Origin: Bacillota bacterium
GTDB lineage: Bacteria; Bacillota; UBA4882; UBA8346
NCBI GenBank assembly: GCA_023426245.1
Contig: JAFABB010000025.1
Coordinates: 1-64,000, forward strand
DNA: 64,000 nucleotides
Reading direction: 5' to 3'
The position numbers and the translations under genes are program-made. Of this stretch, positions 51,965-61,372 are shown one piece after another. Position 1 is the stretch's first letter, and each line of letters opens with the position of its first letter. Under the pieces are notes generated by a model. That model worked only from the letters and a program-made list of their open reading frames with translations, had not been told where the DNA came from and did no database searches.

Positions 51965-53154
51965 CAGTGCCACCAGTATCGTTTCTTAGGTAATGGCCGC
52001 ACATTGATTAGGTCAACTCCTTCTACGGTTTGCCTTTGATATCGATAACCAATCCGTCCCCATATCTGTCCCGGTTTCAAGGGAGCCGTCGCTTGTTCAT
52101 GGAACAAGATAATTTGGGGTTCAATGAAGCCAGCTTGATTTTTTTTCACAACTGCATTTAAGTCATTTCTTGGATAAAGATTAACAAAGGAATCGCTACC
52201 ATTTAAAACCGCCAGTCTAGCAACAGGTTTTCGATGGTCGGCAATTCTCTGAATCATGAATTCTCCAAACCCATACTCCAGCATTCTGGCACAATCACCC
52301 CAACGATCTCTTGAGTTAAGCACTACGGCAATAAACTGGCAATCATTCCGAGTAGCCGAAGCGACCAAGCAATATCCCGCTTCATTGGTAGTACCTGTTT
52401 TTACGCCGTCAGCTCCCTCCAAATACCAAAGCAACCGGTTGGTATTCTGAACCTTGAGGGATTGTGCCTTATCCTCCCAGCGGATAATCGCAGTCTTTTG
52501 TTTTACCAAACTGGAAAAACGAGGATAGGCCAGCCCATATCGGGCAATGAGCGCCAAATCAACCGCCGTGGTATAATGAGAAGGCGCCCTCAGGCCATGC
52601 GGATTTCTAAAATTAGTGTTCAAGGCTCCGATTTCTTTCGCTTTACGATTCATTAAATCCACAAAAAGATCAACATTACCGGCGACTCCCTCAGCAACCG
52701 CCATACTGCCGTCATTGCCGGACTGTAACATCATACCTTCCAGCAACTCTCTCAAGCTCAACCGATCCCCTTCCCGTAACCAAATGGAAGATCCGGGGGT
52801 TCTCGATGCCAGAGGGGATACTTTAATAACTTTGTTAAGGTCGCCTTTTTCCAGGGCAACAATGGCCGTCATCATCTTGGTAGTACTGGCAGGGGCCCTC
52901 CGCAAATCAGGGTTTTTGGCGAAAAGAACGGCTCCGGATTTAGACTCGATAAGTACTCCCGCACTGGCATGGATGGATGGACCTTGTTCAAAACCCGGGA
53001 GATACACTAAAGGGGGAAAGCTGCCCCGTATCTTATATAAATGAGTGTTAACAGGTAAAGAAGAACGATACAACGTAATGGCGGAAATCATAACCACTCC
53101 GGCCAATAAAAATACCCCGATCCAGTATTTACGGGGAATAACAATTACTTTCAT
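51961..53154 (-). CDS. D-alanyl-D-alanine carboxypeptidase (DacF/DacB-like)
   Basis: 397 residues. A signal anchor (WIGVFLLAGVVMISAITLYRSS) precedes a serine-type penicillin-binding domain with SxxK in APASTTKMMTAIVALEKG, SxN in LQSGNDGSMAVAEG and KTG in GVKTGTTNEAGYCLVAS. A C-terminal beta domain (about 320-397) follows. It trims pentapeptides of peptidoglycan; DacF and DacB-type paralogues act on spore cortex. Its 3' end overlaps the YkvI gene. The ATG is the second codon of the frame, behind GGAGGGTGGGG. Confidence 0.92.
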   Translation of the reverse strand: MKVIVIPRKYWIGVFLLAGVVMISAITLYRSSLPVNTHLYKIRGSFPPLVYLPGFEQGPSIHASAGVLIESKSGAVLFAKNPDLRRAPASTTKMMTAIVALEKGDLNKVIKVSPLASRTPGSSIWLREGDRLSLRELLEGMMLQSGNDGSMAVAEGVAGNVDLFVDLMNRKAKEIGALNTNFRNPHGLRAPSHYTTAVDLALIARYGLAYPRFSSLVKQKTAIIRWEDKAQSLKVQNTNRLLWYLEGADGVKTGTTNEAGYCLVASATRNDCQFIAVVLNSRDRWGDCARMLEYGFGEFMIQRIADHRKPVARLAVLNGSDSFVNLYPRNDLNAVVKKNQAGFIEPQIILFHEQATAPLKPGQIWGRIGYRYQRQTVEGVDLINVRPLPKKRYWWHW

Positions 53155-53262
53155 CACGCCCCACCCTCCAATAATGAATATGAAGGGTGTTGATTTTTAA
53201 TACCATCTTAATGCCCTGTCTCTGTCTCCATTGGTTACCAGCCATTCAATCATTTCAGCCCA

Positions 53263-53865
53263 TTAATGTTGCCAACCATAATCTCCTTTGAATTCCACAA
53301 AAATAACCCGTTCAATAGGTTCTTGAGTAATTTTTCCCAAAGGGTCTTTTTGAATTAAAAACAATTCTTGAACTTTTTCGGTACCCATCGGGATCAGCAT
53401 TTTCCCCCGGGGTTTCAATTGTTCCACCAAAAATTCAGGTAATTTTCCAGCCCCTGCGGTAACAATAATCCGGTCATAAAGAGCAAATTCCTTCCATCCT
53501 TCACTTCCATCTCCTATTTTATAATGTACATTCGTGTATCCTAATTTTCTAATCCGGGTCCGGGCCTGTTTGGATAACTCAGCAATCCGCTCCACAGTAT
53601 AAACTTCAGCTGCGAACTCAGCCAAGAAAATGGTCTGGTAGCCTGAACCCGTGCCAATTTCTAATACACTCATTTTTTTGGATATATCCAACAATCGGGT
53701 CATTTGACATACCAGGCTGGGTTGTGAAATAGTCTGTCCATAGCCTATCGGCAAGGGGCTATCGCTGGCGGCTAATTCTTGATAAGAATCTTGTAGAAAT
53801 ATCTTCCGGTCTATTTTATTAAAAAAATCATCGATAAGGTCGTTTTCCCGATTGTCGTTATTCAT
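53263..53865 (-). CDS. pcm: Protein-L-isoaspartate O-methyltransferase
   Basis: 200 residues. The PCMT hallmarks are PLPIGYGQTISQPSLVCQMTRLL, the SAM-binding VLEIGTGSGYQTIFLAEF, VYTVERI, YDRIIVTAGAGKLPEFLVEQLKPRG and ERVIFVEFKGDYGW at the end. The enzyme repairs isoaspartyl damage in proteins. The ATG after AAGGAG is used; a longer frame to 53931 lacks a ribosome binding site. It lies 108 bases upstream of dac on the same strand. Confidence 0.93.
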   Translation of the reverse strand: MNNDNRENDLIDDFFNKIDRKIFLQDSYQELAASDSPLPIGYGQTISQPSLVCQMTRLLDISKKMSVLEIGTGSGYQTIFLAEFAAEVYTVERIAELSKQARTRIRKLGYTNVHYKIGDGSEGWKEFALYDRIIVTAGAGKLPEFLVEQLKPRGKMLIPMGTEKVQELFLIQKDPLGKITQEPIERVIFVEFKGDYGWQH

Positions 53866-54192
53866 TGAACTCTCCTTTTTTCCGTTCGCCAAGCTATTAT
53901 CCCAAGTTAAAGTTAACATTATGTCTTTCATTTGAAATTCAAAAGAAAATAAAAAACCTTTTTTAGCATAAATATAAAAAATTGCACATCTGCGTTTTTT
54001 ATATAAAGTTACTCAAAAATAAACCGATATCAACAATATACTAAAAATGATAAATTTAGTTATTCTTAATAAATACTTTATCCGTCTTTATAATTTATAA
54101 AAAAATAATAAAACCATCTTCCTAAGAAAATTAATCAATTTGAATTTTTTACTTCGACCAAAACATCTTTAATCAATGTATTGGGAGGCTTC

Positions 54193-55803
54193 ATGATGGA
54201 AAAAACGATCAAACTCGGTTCCCGAATCGTTTTGGGTTACGGAATTATCTTGGCATTTGTACTTGCTATTGTCGCGATTGCAACATTTAGCCTATGGCAA
54301 ATGAATCTGAAAATGAAAATAATCATGGACAATGCCGAAAAAATAAAAATGGTGAATACAGTGAGACAATCAACCCTGATTGTCTCCAAGAATACCCGGG
54401 GTAACATAGTGTTCAGCAATGATCCGGATACTTTAAGCCGGATTAAAGAAGAAATTAAGGCCGCTCGCGCCAAATCGGAAAAGGCGATTGATTTTTTAAA
54501 AACGGCAACCCTAACGGAAAAGGAAAAACAAGAGTTCAAAAATTTTGTTACCAATCGTAGTCTAAGCGTACCGGTTAATAATGAAGTAGCCGATCTGATT
54601 GCCGCCAATAAAAATAATGAAGCCGCATTTTTATTAGCCAATCAAGCCGAACCGATGGTCCAGAAATCCATGAACATCCAACAAACTCTTGCGGATTTGG
54701 TTGAGGCCGATAGTAAAGCGGCAAATCAGAGCGCTATTCAAACCTACTCCAATTCTTTCAAGCTATTAATTTTTCTGGTGACTTTGTGTTTCTTCTTAGG
54801 TTTTCTGGGCGCATTCTTCATCACCCGCAGTATCACAAAACCTATTAATAATATCGTTGCCGGACTCAATGACAGTTCTCACCAGGTTACGGCGGCTTCC
54901 CTCCAGTTATCGGCCTCAGCACAGCAATTGTCCGAAAGCACCGCCGAACAAGCATCATCGATTGAAGAAACCACTTCGACACTGCAAGAATCTTCTTCCA
55001 TGTTGCAACAAAATACTATCAATACCAAACAAGCGGCCCAACTTTCGATGGAGACCAGCGACTCGGCAAATAGTGGCAGCAAGGACATGCAAGAAATGTT
55101 AGATTCCATCCGGGAAATTAAAAAATCCAGCGATCAAATTTCAAAAATCATCAAAGTCATCGATGATATCGCTTTTCAAACCAATATTCTAGCATTAAAT
55201 GCAGCGATTGAGGCGGCCAGAGCCGGGGAAGCCGGTATGGGGTTTTCGGTTGTGGCCGAAGAAGTAAGAAACTTAGCCCAACGTTGCGCTCAGGCGGCCA
55301 AAGATACTACTGCCATTATTGAAGCCAATATCACACTCTCGGATAAAGGAGTAAACGCCTCCCAAAAAGTGCACCAAGTCTTAAGTGAGATCACCACCCG
55401 GGCCAAAAAAGTCAGCGCTTTAATGGATGAGATCGCCGCGGCCAGCCAGGAACAGGCTCAAGGGGTAGAGCAGGTTAGCCAGGCCATGAGCCAGATTGAA
55501 ACGGTAACGCAACGAAATGCCGCCAACGCCGAAGAAAGTGCTTCAGCAGCCGAAGAGTTAAATGCCCAAGCGGATAGTATGCGAAAAATCGTAAAGGAGC
55601 TTGCAGCGTTAGCCAATGGAAACAAAGATATCTCATCCTCCAAAATCGAAATGACCCATTCCAAGGGGTTGACCTTTCAACCTCAGTTAGGCAACCCCTT
55701 GGCTGAAACATCCAACGTACCGGTTCCGGATAAGACGGATAGAAGGACTGAAGTCGTCTCTCCGGAAGAAGTCATTCCTCTTGAAAAAGATACTCATTTT
55801 TAA
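54193..55803 (+). CDS. Methyl-accepting chemotaxis protein, paralogue 1
   Basis: 536 residues. One membrane helix (about 8-32), a four-helix-bundle periplasmic sensor (about 33-185), a second helix (about 190-212), HAMP (about 213-265), and the coiled-coil signalling domain. The signalling tip reads KVIDDIAFQTNILALNAAIEAARAGEAGMGFSVVAEEVRNLAQR. A proline-rich linker leads to a C-terminal tail ending IPLEKDTHF. The start is ATG-ATG after GGGAGG. A plus-strand paralogue with near-identical cytoplasmic domain follows at 56250. The first copy has Cys in the hairpin (NLAQRCAQ) where the second has Ser. No che genes adjoin. Confidence 0.95.
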   Translation: MMEKTIKLGSRIVLGYGIILAFVLAIVAIATFSLWQMNLKMKIIMDNAEKIKMVNTVRQSTLIVSKNTRGNIVFSNDPDTLSRIKEEIKAARAKSEKAIDFLKTATLTEKEKQEFKNFVTNRSLSVPVNNEVADLIAANKNNEAAFLLANQAEPMVQKSMNIQQTLADLVEADSKAANQSAIQTYSNSFKLLIFLVTLCFFLGFLGAFFITRSITKPINNIVAGLNDSSHQVTAASLQLSASAQQLSESTAEQASSIEETTSTLQESSSMLQQNTINTKQAAQLSMETSDSANSGSKDMQEMLDSIREIKKSSDQISKIIKVIDDIAFQTNILALNAAIEAARAGEAGMGFSVVAEEVRNLAQRCAQAAKDTTAIIEANITLSDKGVNASQKVHQVLSEITTRAKKVSALMDEIAAASQEQAQGVEQVSQAMSQIETVTQRNAANAEESASAAEELNAQADSMRKIVKELAALANGNKDISSSKIEMTHSKGLTFQPQLGNPLAETSNVPVPDKTDRRTEVVSPEEVIPLEKDTHF

Positions 55804-56249
55804 GTAGCCACCACCTGCGGCAAGTGCAGCTACCTTGCCGGCAGACAACCTACCAATCTTCACGAGGCCTGCCTTACTAATCAAAGATACCCAATTCGCC
55901 CAATATCGCTTAAGTTTGCTACTCACCAGTGTCTATATGACGCTGGTTTTTTATTAAGCCCAGTTAATCTGATCAAAAAAACTATAAAAATTATTTTGAT
56001 AATAATCCAAACTTAATTTTTGATATACTTATTCAAATAGATGATTTAATTTGTGACTTTTATAGCCTACCTAAATATCTTGTTATTAATAGTAATTGTA
56101 TTATTTTTGAAAAATTTACCAAACTGCATATTTTTTATTAACTAAAATTGAATTTAATCCGATACACAAAATAGTAATAGTTTTAGAGGAAAATCGCCAA
56201 ATCCTCTTATTTATAACTAATTATCAAAATACAAACAAGGGGTAATAAT
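55804..56249. other. 446-bp region between the two chemoreceptor genes
   Basis: The first 80 bases after the stop are GC-rich and self-complementary (tgcggcaag with cttgccggca among others). A terminator stands at 55925-55953. The remaining 300 bases are very AT-rich with no frame and are probably the promoter region of the second receptor. I could not match the GC-rich part to a known riboswitch class. Confidence 0.55.
55925..55953 (+). terminator. Intrinsic terminator after the first chemoreceptor gene
   Basis: A nine-base stem (accagtgtc/gacgctggt, one G-T pair) with a five-base loop is followed by TTTTTATT. It lies about 120 bases past the stop codon. Confidence 0.85.
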
Positions 56250-57857
56250 ATGAAAAGACAAATGAAACTTGGCACCCGGATTATTTTAGGTTATTGTCTG
56301 ATGTTGGCTATTGTTTTTGGTATTGTGGGTCTAGCGCTCATCAGTTTGAGAAACATGAACGCTAAAATGACTTTGATAACCCAGAATAATGAAAAAGTAA
56401 AACAGGTCAATCTTGTAAGAATCGCAACCCAGAATATTTCTAAAAATACCAGAGGCAATATTGTATTTAGTAAAGACCCTCAAAAATTGCAGCAAATCCG
56501 GGAAGAGATTCAACAAACCCGGGAGGAATTGGCAAGAGCTGTTGAATTTTTCCAACAAACCTCTTTATCCAAAGAAGAAAAAGAATTCGTGGACATTTGG
56601 TTGGCCAACCGGACCCAAAGCGTACCGATTAATAACCAAGTGGCCGACTTAATTGCGAGTAACAAGACAGATGAGGCCGCATCCGTATTGGCCAACGAAG
56701 CCGACCCCAAGACGCAGGAAACCATGGATATCCAAAAAAAACTCGCCTCTATCATCGAAGATGAGAGCAAAGCTGCGGAAGAAAATGCTATGTACACATA
56801 CCGGAATTCTTTTAGACTCTTAATTCTATTAGTATTGGTATGCTCGGCTGTCGGCATCGTGGGTGCTCTATTGATTACCCGCAGCATTACCAAGCCTATT
56901 AATACCATTGTCGCCGGACTCAATGACAGCTCCCATCAAGTTACGGATGCTTCCATCCAGTTATCGAACTCCGCTCAGCAACTCTCCGAAAGCAGCGCCG
57001 AGCAAGCTTCATCTATCGAAGAAACCTCATCGACACTTCAGGAATCCTCTTCCATGTTGCAGCAAAACACCATCAACACCAAACAAGCGGCCCAACTCTC
57101 GATGGAGACCAGCGAATCGGCAAATAACGGCAGTAAAGACATGCAAGAAATGTTGGATTCCATCCGGGAAATTAAAAAATCCAGCGATCAAATTTCAAAA
57201 ATCATCAAAGTCATCGATGATATCGCTTTTCAGACCAATATTCTAGCATTAAATGCAGCGATTGAGGCGGCCCGGGCCGGGGAATCCGGTATGGGCTTTT
57301 CGGTTGTGGCCGAAGAAGTAAGGAACTTAGCCCAACGCAGTGCTCAGGCTGCCAAAGATACCACGTCCATTATCGAAGCCAATATCGCACTCTCGGATAA
57401 AGGAGTGAGCGCTTCCCAAAAAGTGTACCAAGTCTTGAATGAAATCACCACTCGGGCGAAAAAAGTCAGTACGTTAATGGATGAGATAGCTGCAGCCAGC
57501 CAGGAACAGGCACAAGGGGTGGAACAGGTTAGCAAGGCCATGAGTCAAATGGAAACAGCAACGCAACGAAATGCCGCTAACGCCGAAGAAAGTGCTTCAG
57601 CAGCCGAAGAGTTAAATGCTCAAGCCGAAAGTATGCGGAAAATCGTTAGGGAGCTTTCAGAGTTGGCCAATGGAAAAAAAGATATCCTACTCTCAGAAAT
57701 AGAAATGGCCCATTCCAAGAATTTGGCCTTTCAACACCGGTCCAACAACCCATTGATCGAGGCGTCGAATGCGCAGGCTTTGGATAAGACCGAAAGGAGA
57801 ACCAGAGTAATCTCCCCGGAAGAAATCATTCCCCTTGAAAAAGACACCCGTTTTTAA
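56250..57857 (+). CDS. Methyl-accepting chemotaxis protein, paralogue 2
   Basis: 535 residues with the same plan as paralogue 1: helix, four-helix-bundle sensor, helix, HAMP, signalling coiled coil. The cytoplasmic half is almost identical to paralogue 1 from SSHQVT onward, while the sensor domain (about 33-185) is clearly diverged. The C-terminal tail VISPEEIIPLEKDTRF repeats that of the first copy after a variable linker. Upstream lies a GGGG-type site (caaggggtaataat) before the ATG. This is a tandem duplication with a new sensor. A bidirectional terminator at 57911 separates it from lysS. Confidence 0.95.
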   Translation: MKRQMKLGTRIILGYCLMLAIVFGIVGLALISLRNMNAKMTLITQNNEKVKQVNLVRIATQNISKNTRGNIVFSKDPQKLQQIREEIQQTREELARAVEFFQQTSLSKEEKEFVDIWLANRTQSVPINNQVADLIASNKTDEAASVLANEADPKTQETMDIQKKLASIIEDESKAAEENAMYTYRNSFRLLILLVLVCSAVGIVGALLITRSITKPINTIVAGLNDSSHQVTDASIQLSNSAQQLSESSAEQASSIEETSSTLQESSSMLQQNTINTKQAAQLSMETSESANNGSKDMQEMLDSIREIKKSSDQISKIIKVIDDIAFQTNILALNAAIEAARAGESGMGFSVVAEEVRNLAQRSAQAAKDTTSIIEANIALSDKGVSASQKVYQVLNEITTRAKKVSTLMDEIAAASQEQAQGVEQVSKAMSQMETATQRNAANAEESASAAEELNAQAESMRKIVRELSELANGKKDILLSEIEMAHSKNLAFQHRSNNPLIEASNAQALDKTERRTRVISPEEIIPLEKDTRF

Positions 57858-57910
57858 ATAGACCGAATGAAAGTTTTTTACACCGTTCATTCACTTACGC
57901 ACTCAACAAA

Positions 57911-57939
57911 AAAACTGGCCGCTTCAGCCAGTTTTTTTT
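57911..57939. terminator. Bidirectional terminator between the second chemoreceptor gene and lysS
   Basis: The stem aaaactggc/gccagtttt with a seven-base loop has A and T runs at both sides, and it lies between the convergent gene ends 57857 and 57961. Confidence 0.9.
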
Positions 57940-57960
57940 AATTTTATAAAGTAAATTTCA

Positions 57961-59436
57961 TTACTTATCCATCGGTTTCATCAACGGGAATAAAATAACA
58001 TCCCGGATGGAAGGGGAATCGGTCAGTAACATGACTAAACGGTCAACACCCATACCCATACCTCCGGTAGGCGGCATTCCGTGTTCCAAAGCAGTAAGGA
58101 AGTCCTCGTCCCAAACCATAGCTTCTTCATCACCCTTGGCTTTCTCTTTTGCCTGGTCCATAAAACGCTCCCGTTGATCAACCGGATCGTTTAATTCCGA
58201 AAAAGCATTGGCCATTTCCCGGCCATAGATAAATAATTCAAACCGGTAGGTTAATTCCGGGTTATCCGCCATTTTCTTGGCAAGCGGAGAAATTTCTATC
58301 GGGTAATCGATCAAAAAAGTCGGCTGGACGAGCTTAGGCTCTACGAACTCAGAACAAATTTCATCGAGCACCATTCCTTTGGTGGATTTGGGAGGAATTT
58401 TAACGCCAAGTTTACCAGCAGCAGCCACCGCTTCTTCATCACTGTGGATCTGCAGCCAATCGATGCCGGTATATTTTTTAATTGCCTCAATAATTGACAA
58501 TTTGGGCCAGGGCGGCGTCAAATCAATCGGCGTCCCCTGATAGGATATTTGCAATGAACCGCATACCGCCTTTGCCGTTTCACAGAAGATCTTTTCGGTG
58601 ATTTCCATCATTACATGGTAATCGGCGTAAGATTGATAGAGTTCCAACATGGTGAACTCCGGATTATGGCGAGTGTCCATTCCTTCATTCCGGAAACAAT
58701 GACCGATTTCATAAACACGGTCAAAACCGCCCACAATTAACCGCTTGTGATAAAGCTCCAATGCAATTCTCATGGTTAAATCAAGATCCAAAGTATTATG
58801 ATGAGTCAGGAAGGGGCGGGCATGTCCACCTCCTGCGATTACGCTTAGGACAGGTGTCTCAACTTCGGTAAAATTTTCACCATCCAGTATTCTGCGAATG
58901 GTACTGACGATCTTGGAACGTTTCAAAAAAGTGGTCATAACCTCCGGGTTGGAGATTAAATCCAAATAACGCTGGCGGTACCGGAGATCGGTATCTTTTA
59001 ATCCGTGCCATTTTTCCGGCAATTGCCGTAAAGCCTTGGCTAACAGCTTGTAACTCTCAATTTGAACCGATATTTGGCCGCGATGGGTTTTAAAAACCTT
59101 GCCGTTAAGGCCAATAATATCTCCCAAATCCAAATCAAGCAAATCATGATATTGCTCTTCACCCAATCCATCGATCTTCGCATACAATTGAATGTTGCCA
59201 CTTTGGTCGATAATATTGGCAAAACAGGCTTTTCCTTGATCCCTTTTGGAAATCAAACGCCCGGCAATGGTAACGGTCTGATTTTCAAGTTCTTCAAACC
59301 GATCCGTTATTTCTTGAAGCAAATGCGTACGGTTGAATCGTTCACCAAAAGGGTTAACCCCTTTTTCCCGCAATTTTGTGAGCTTTTGAAGCCTAAGCTC
59401 CATTTGTTCATTTCCTTTGGGTACTTCTGGTTCCAA
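57961..59436 (-). CDS. lysS: Lysyl-tRNA synthetase, class II
   Basis: 491 residues. An N-terminal OB-fold (about 45-140, VTIAGRLISKRDQGKACFANIIDQSGNIQLYAK) binds the anticodon. Class II motifs follow: motif 2 in FRNEGMDTRHNPEFTMLELYQSYADY, and motif 3 in GMGMGVDRLVMLLTDSPSIRDVILFPLMK. I start at a TTG seven bases after GGAGGG; the longer ATG frame (59460) overlaps that site. It is 147 bases downstream of greA on the same strand, an order seen in many Firmicutes. Confidence 0.95.
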   Translation of the reverse strand: MEPEVPKGNEQMELRLQKLTKLREKGVNPFGERFNRTHLLQEITDRFEELENQTVTIAGRLISKRDQGKACFANIIDQSGNIQLYAKIDGLGEEQYHDLLDLDLGDIIGLNGKVFKTHRGQISVQIESYKLLAKALRQLPEKWHGLKDTDLRYRQRYLDLISNPEVMTTFLKRSKIVSTIRRILDGENFTEVETPVLSVIAGGGHARPFLTHHNTLDLDLTMRIALELYHKRLIVGGFDRVYEIGHCFRNEGMDTRHNPEFTMLELYQSYADYHVMMEITEKIFCETAKAVCGSLQISYQGTPIDLTPPWPKLSIIEAIKKYTGIDWLQIHSDEEAVAAAGKLGVKIPPKSTKGMVLDEICSEFVEPKLVQPTFLIDYPIEISPLAKKMADNPELTYRFELFIYGREMANAFSELNDPVDQRERFMDQAKEKAKGDEEAMVWDEDFLTALEHGMPPTGGMGMGVDRLVMLLTDSPSIRDVILFPLMKPMDK

Positions 59437-59583
59437 TTTTTGTCCCTCCACCCAATGCATTCATACGCCGTTATAAAAAACTAGTGTAGCATCCCTCAAT
59501 AACTTTACAAAGTTGGACGCTACACCTAAGCGGCCCCGCTGGCGCGCTTGGCCACTCTAAAAATCGCAGCTAGTAAAACTTTT

Positions 59584-60063
59584 TTACTTTTTAATTCCAA
59601 CAATTTTGTATTGAATGGTCCCCATGGGAACATTGACGTTAACGATACTGCCGACTTTTTGTCCCATCAGGCTGCGCCCTACCGGAGATTCATTCGATAT
59701 CTTATATTGAGCCGGATCCGCTTCAGCAGAACCGACAATCATATATTCTACTTCCTCGCTATTGTTCACATCGTTTAATTTAACCTTTGAGCCGACGCTT
59801 ACAATATCTTTACCCACTTCTTGCTCATCGATGACTTTCGCGTTGCGCAACATTTTTTCCAGTTGTAAAATACGCCCCTCAATGAAGCCCTGCTCGTTCT
59901 TGGCATCTTCATATTCGGAGTTTTCACTAATGTCACCCAATTCAATGGCCTGTTTAAGACGTTCTGCGACTTCTGGGCGTTTTACTGTCTTTAGATTTTC
60001 CAATTCTCTTTCCAATTTATTAAGTCCATCGATTGTAAGAATTACTTCTTTGTCATTACCCAT
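59584..60063 (-). CDS. greA: Transcription elongation factor GreA
   Basis: 159 residues. An N-terminal antiparallel coiled coil (about 1-78) contains LTIDGLNKLERELENLKTVKRPEVAERLKQAIELGDISENSEYEDAKNEQ with the acidic tip. The C-terminal FKBP-like domain includes YMIVGSAEADPAQYKISNESPVGRSLMGQKVGSIVNVNVP. GreA enters the RNA polymerase channel and triggers cleavage of backtracked RNA. GGAG precedes the ATG. It is probably co-transcribed with lysS. Confidence 0.97.
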   Translation of the reverse strand: MGNDKEVILTIDGLNKLERELENLKTVKRPEVAERLKQAIELGDISENSEYEDAKNEQGFIEGRILQLEKMLRNAKVIDEQEVGKDIVSVGSKVKLNDVNNSEEVEYMIVGSAEADPAQYKISNESPVGRSLMGQKVGSIVNVNVPMGTIQYKIVGIKK

Positions 60064-60143
60064 GATTTGGCTCCTTTCAGGCTAAAAATCTATGTTAATA
60101 TATGTTTCGTGAATTCAGTTTATTCGAAAAAACGAGGGCTAAA

Positions 60144-60177
60144 AAAATAAAACGGCTGTTTAATCCCTATAAACAGC
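60144..60177 (-). terminator. Intrinsic terminator downstream of the 60256 gene
   Basis: On the minus strand the eight-base stem gctgttta/taaacagc is followed by cgttttattttttt. A further stem (gcactgg/ccggtgc) lies just before it. Confidence 0.8.
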
Positions 60178-60255
60178 AAGCACCGGACTTGAATTTCCAG
60201 TGCCTTAAAAACAGTTTTATTATAAACGAAACCCTTCCAGGTGTCAAGAATAGAA

Positions 60256-61164
60256 TCAAACTGTGAAATCGCGGCCGAGTTCCCTGAAGCAAAGGGCTAA
60301 TTTAACCACCCGTTCCAAGGGCAACTCCGTTCCATACCAAAACCCATCCGTAAGGTTGAATCTGGAGCGTAAAATGGTCTCTCCCAAAGCTGGATAAAGA
60401 GGTACCCCTCCAAATTTGCCTTTTGCCTTGAGCGGTAAATTGGCATTAAAATTGGTTAAAGAGGGGGATTTTTGAAAAATCTCACACCAGATCAATTTTT
60501 TCGAGTCACGGGCTCGTGCCAGCTTCAATTGACTCAGAATCCCACATTTGATCAGTATCCGGCCGCCGCGTAAATCTTCGGGCAATTCCCGATAAGTCTG
60601 AGCTGAAATTCCGGTCTCGGCAAAAACCTGGTCGGCAGCTCTTTCCAGGGAATGTTCATTGGGCGAGACCAGATTTAAAAACCGCACTTCCCGGGCGATG
60701 AGGCGGGCGCAAGTCACCCCCAAATTTCCTTCCTCCCAAACGATGGTTGCCTTTGCCTTCAGGGGTGGTATCTCATAATTCCGCAAAATACTCCGGAAAC
60801 GGTTGATAAAAACCAGCATTTCCAAGGCCTTTCCATCGCTAACCCCTGGAAATGGAGCCTCTATTCTTAAAGATTTCGGAGGTGCAAACGGCGTGCCGGA
60901 ATCAAGCCCGATAATTCTGACTCCAGACTGATTCATCTCGGCTAAAAATCTTTGCCACAACCGGCCCAGCCGGTGATCGCTCCAAGTCTGATTGAAATTA
61001 CCCGGCAACTGCCATCCGATTCCCTGAACATCCCCTCCTGGAAGAAATCCGGTAATCGGTCCAACATTTAAGGGTCCCCGGTAATAAAGCAGTTTATCGG
61101 GTAATAAATTCCCCCAAAAAGTCGGTTTCTTGAGTAAGGAAGATGCAAATCCAAAATAAACCAT
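60256..61164 (-). CDS. Protein of unknown function with possible Rossmann-like domain
   Basis: 302 residues starting MVYFGFASSLLKKPTFWGNLL. The first third contains GPITGFLPGGDVQGIGWQLPG. A central stretch (about 135-215) reads KATIVWEEGNLGVTCARLIAREVRFLNLVSPNEHSLERAADQVFAETG, which looks like a nucleotide-binding beta-alpha-beta unit with a loose GxxGxxxA loop. I cannot name a family. The ATG lies seven bases after GGGAGG. It lies 192 bases upstream of greA but has its own terminator. No membrane helix or signal is evident. Confidence 0.6.
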   Translation of the reverse strand: MVYFGFASSLLKKPTFWGNLLPDKLLYYRGPLNVGPITGFLPGGDVQGIGWQLPGNFNQTWSDHRLGRLWQRFLAEMNQSGVRIIGLDSGTPFAPPKSLRIEAPFPGVSDGKALEMLVFINRFRSILRNYEIPPLKAKATIVWEEGNLGVTCARLIAREVRFLNLVSPNEHSLERAADQVFAETGISAQTYRELPEDLRGGRILIKCGILSQLKLARARDSKKLIWCEIFQKSPSLTNFNANLPLKAKGKFGGVPLYPALGETILRSRFNLTDGFWYGTELPLERVVKLALCFRELGRDFTV

Positions 61165-61372
61165 TGAGCCGCCTCCCATAGACAATCTATGAGCTGCGGT
61201 TTGGTTTTATTCTTTCGGCGTAGCCAGTCTTGGGACGCTGTCTAAAAGTAATTCAAAAATCAATGACTTTCTGATCATTCCGGTTATAACATTGAGCCAA
61301 ACGGCTCCGAAAACAAAGTTTTAATCTCTTCGTCATTCAGATTGGGAAAGCGCTTTTGAGGTGATTTTCTTC

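Noticed and set aside
55687..55926. Minus-strand frame after the first chemoreceptor gene
   Set aside because: It overlaps the end of the chemoreceptor and contains the terminator region. No start site or family match.
61205..61340. Possible transposon end (gctgtctaaaag) before the LpxA-like gene
   Set aside because: No matching inverted end or transposase remnant could be found, so a mobile element is not supported.
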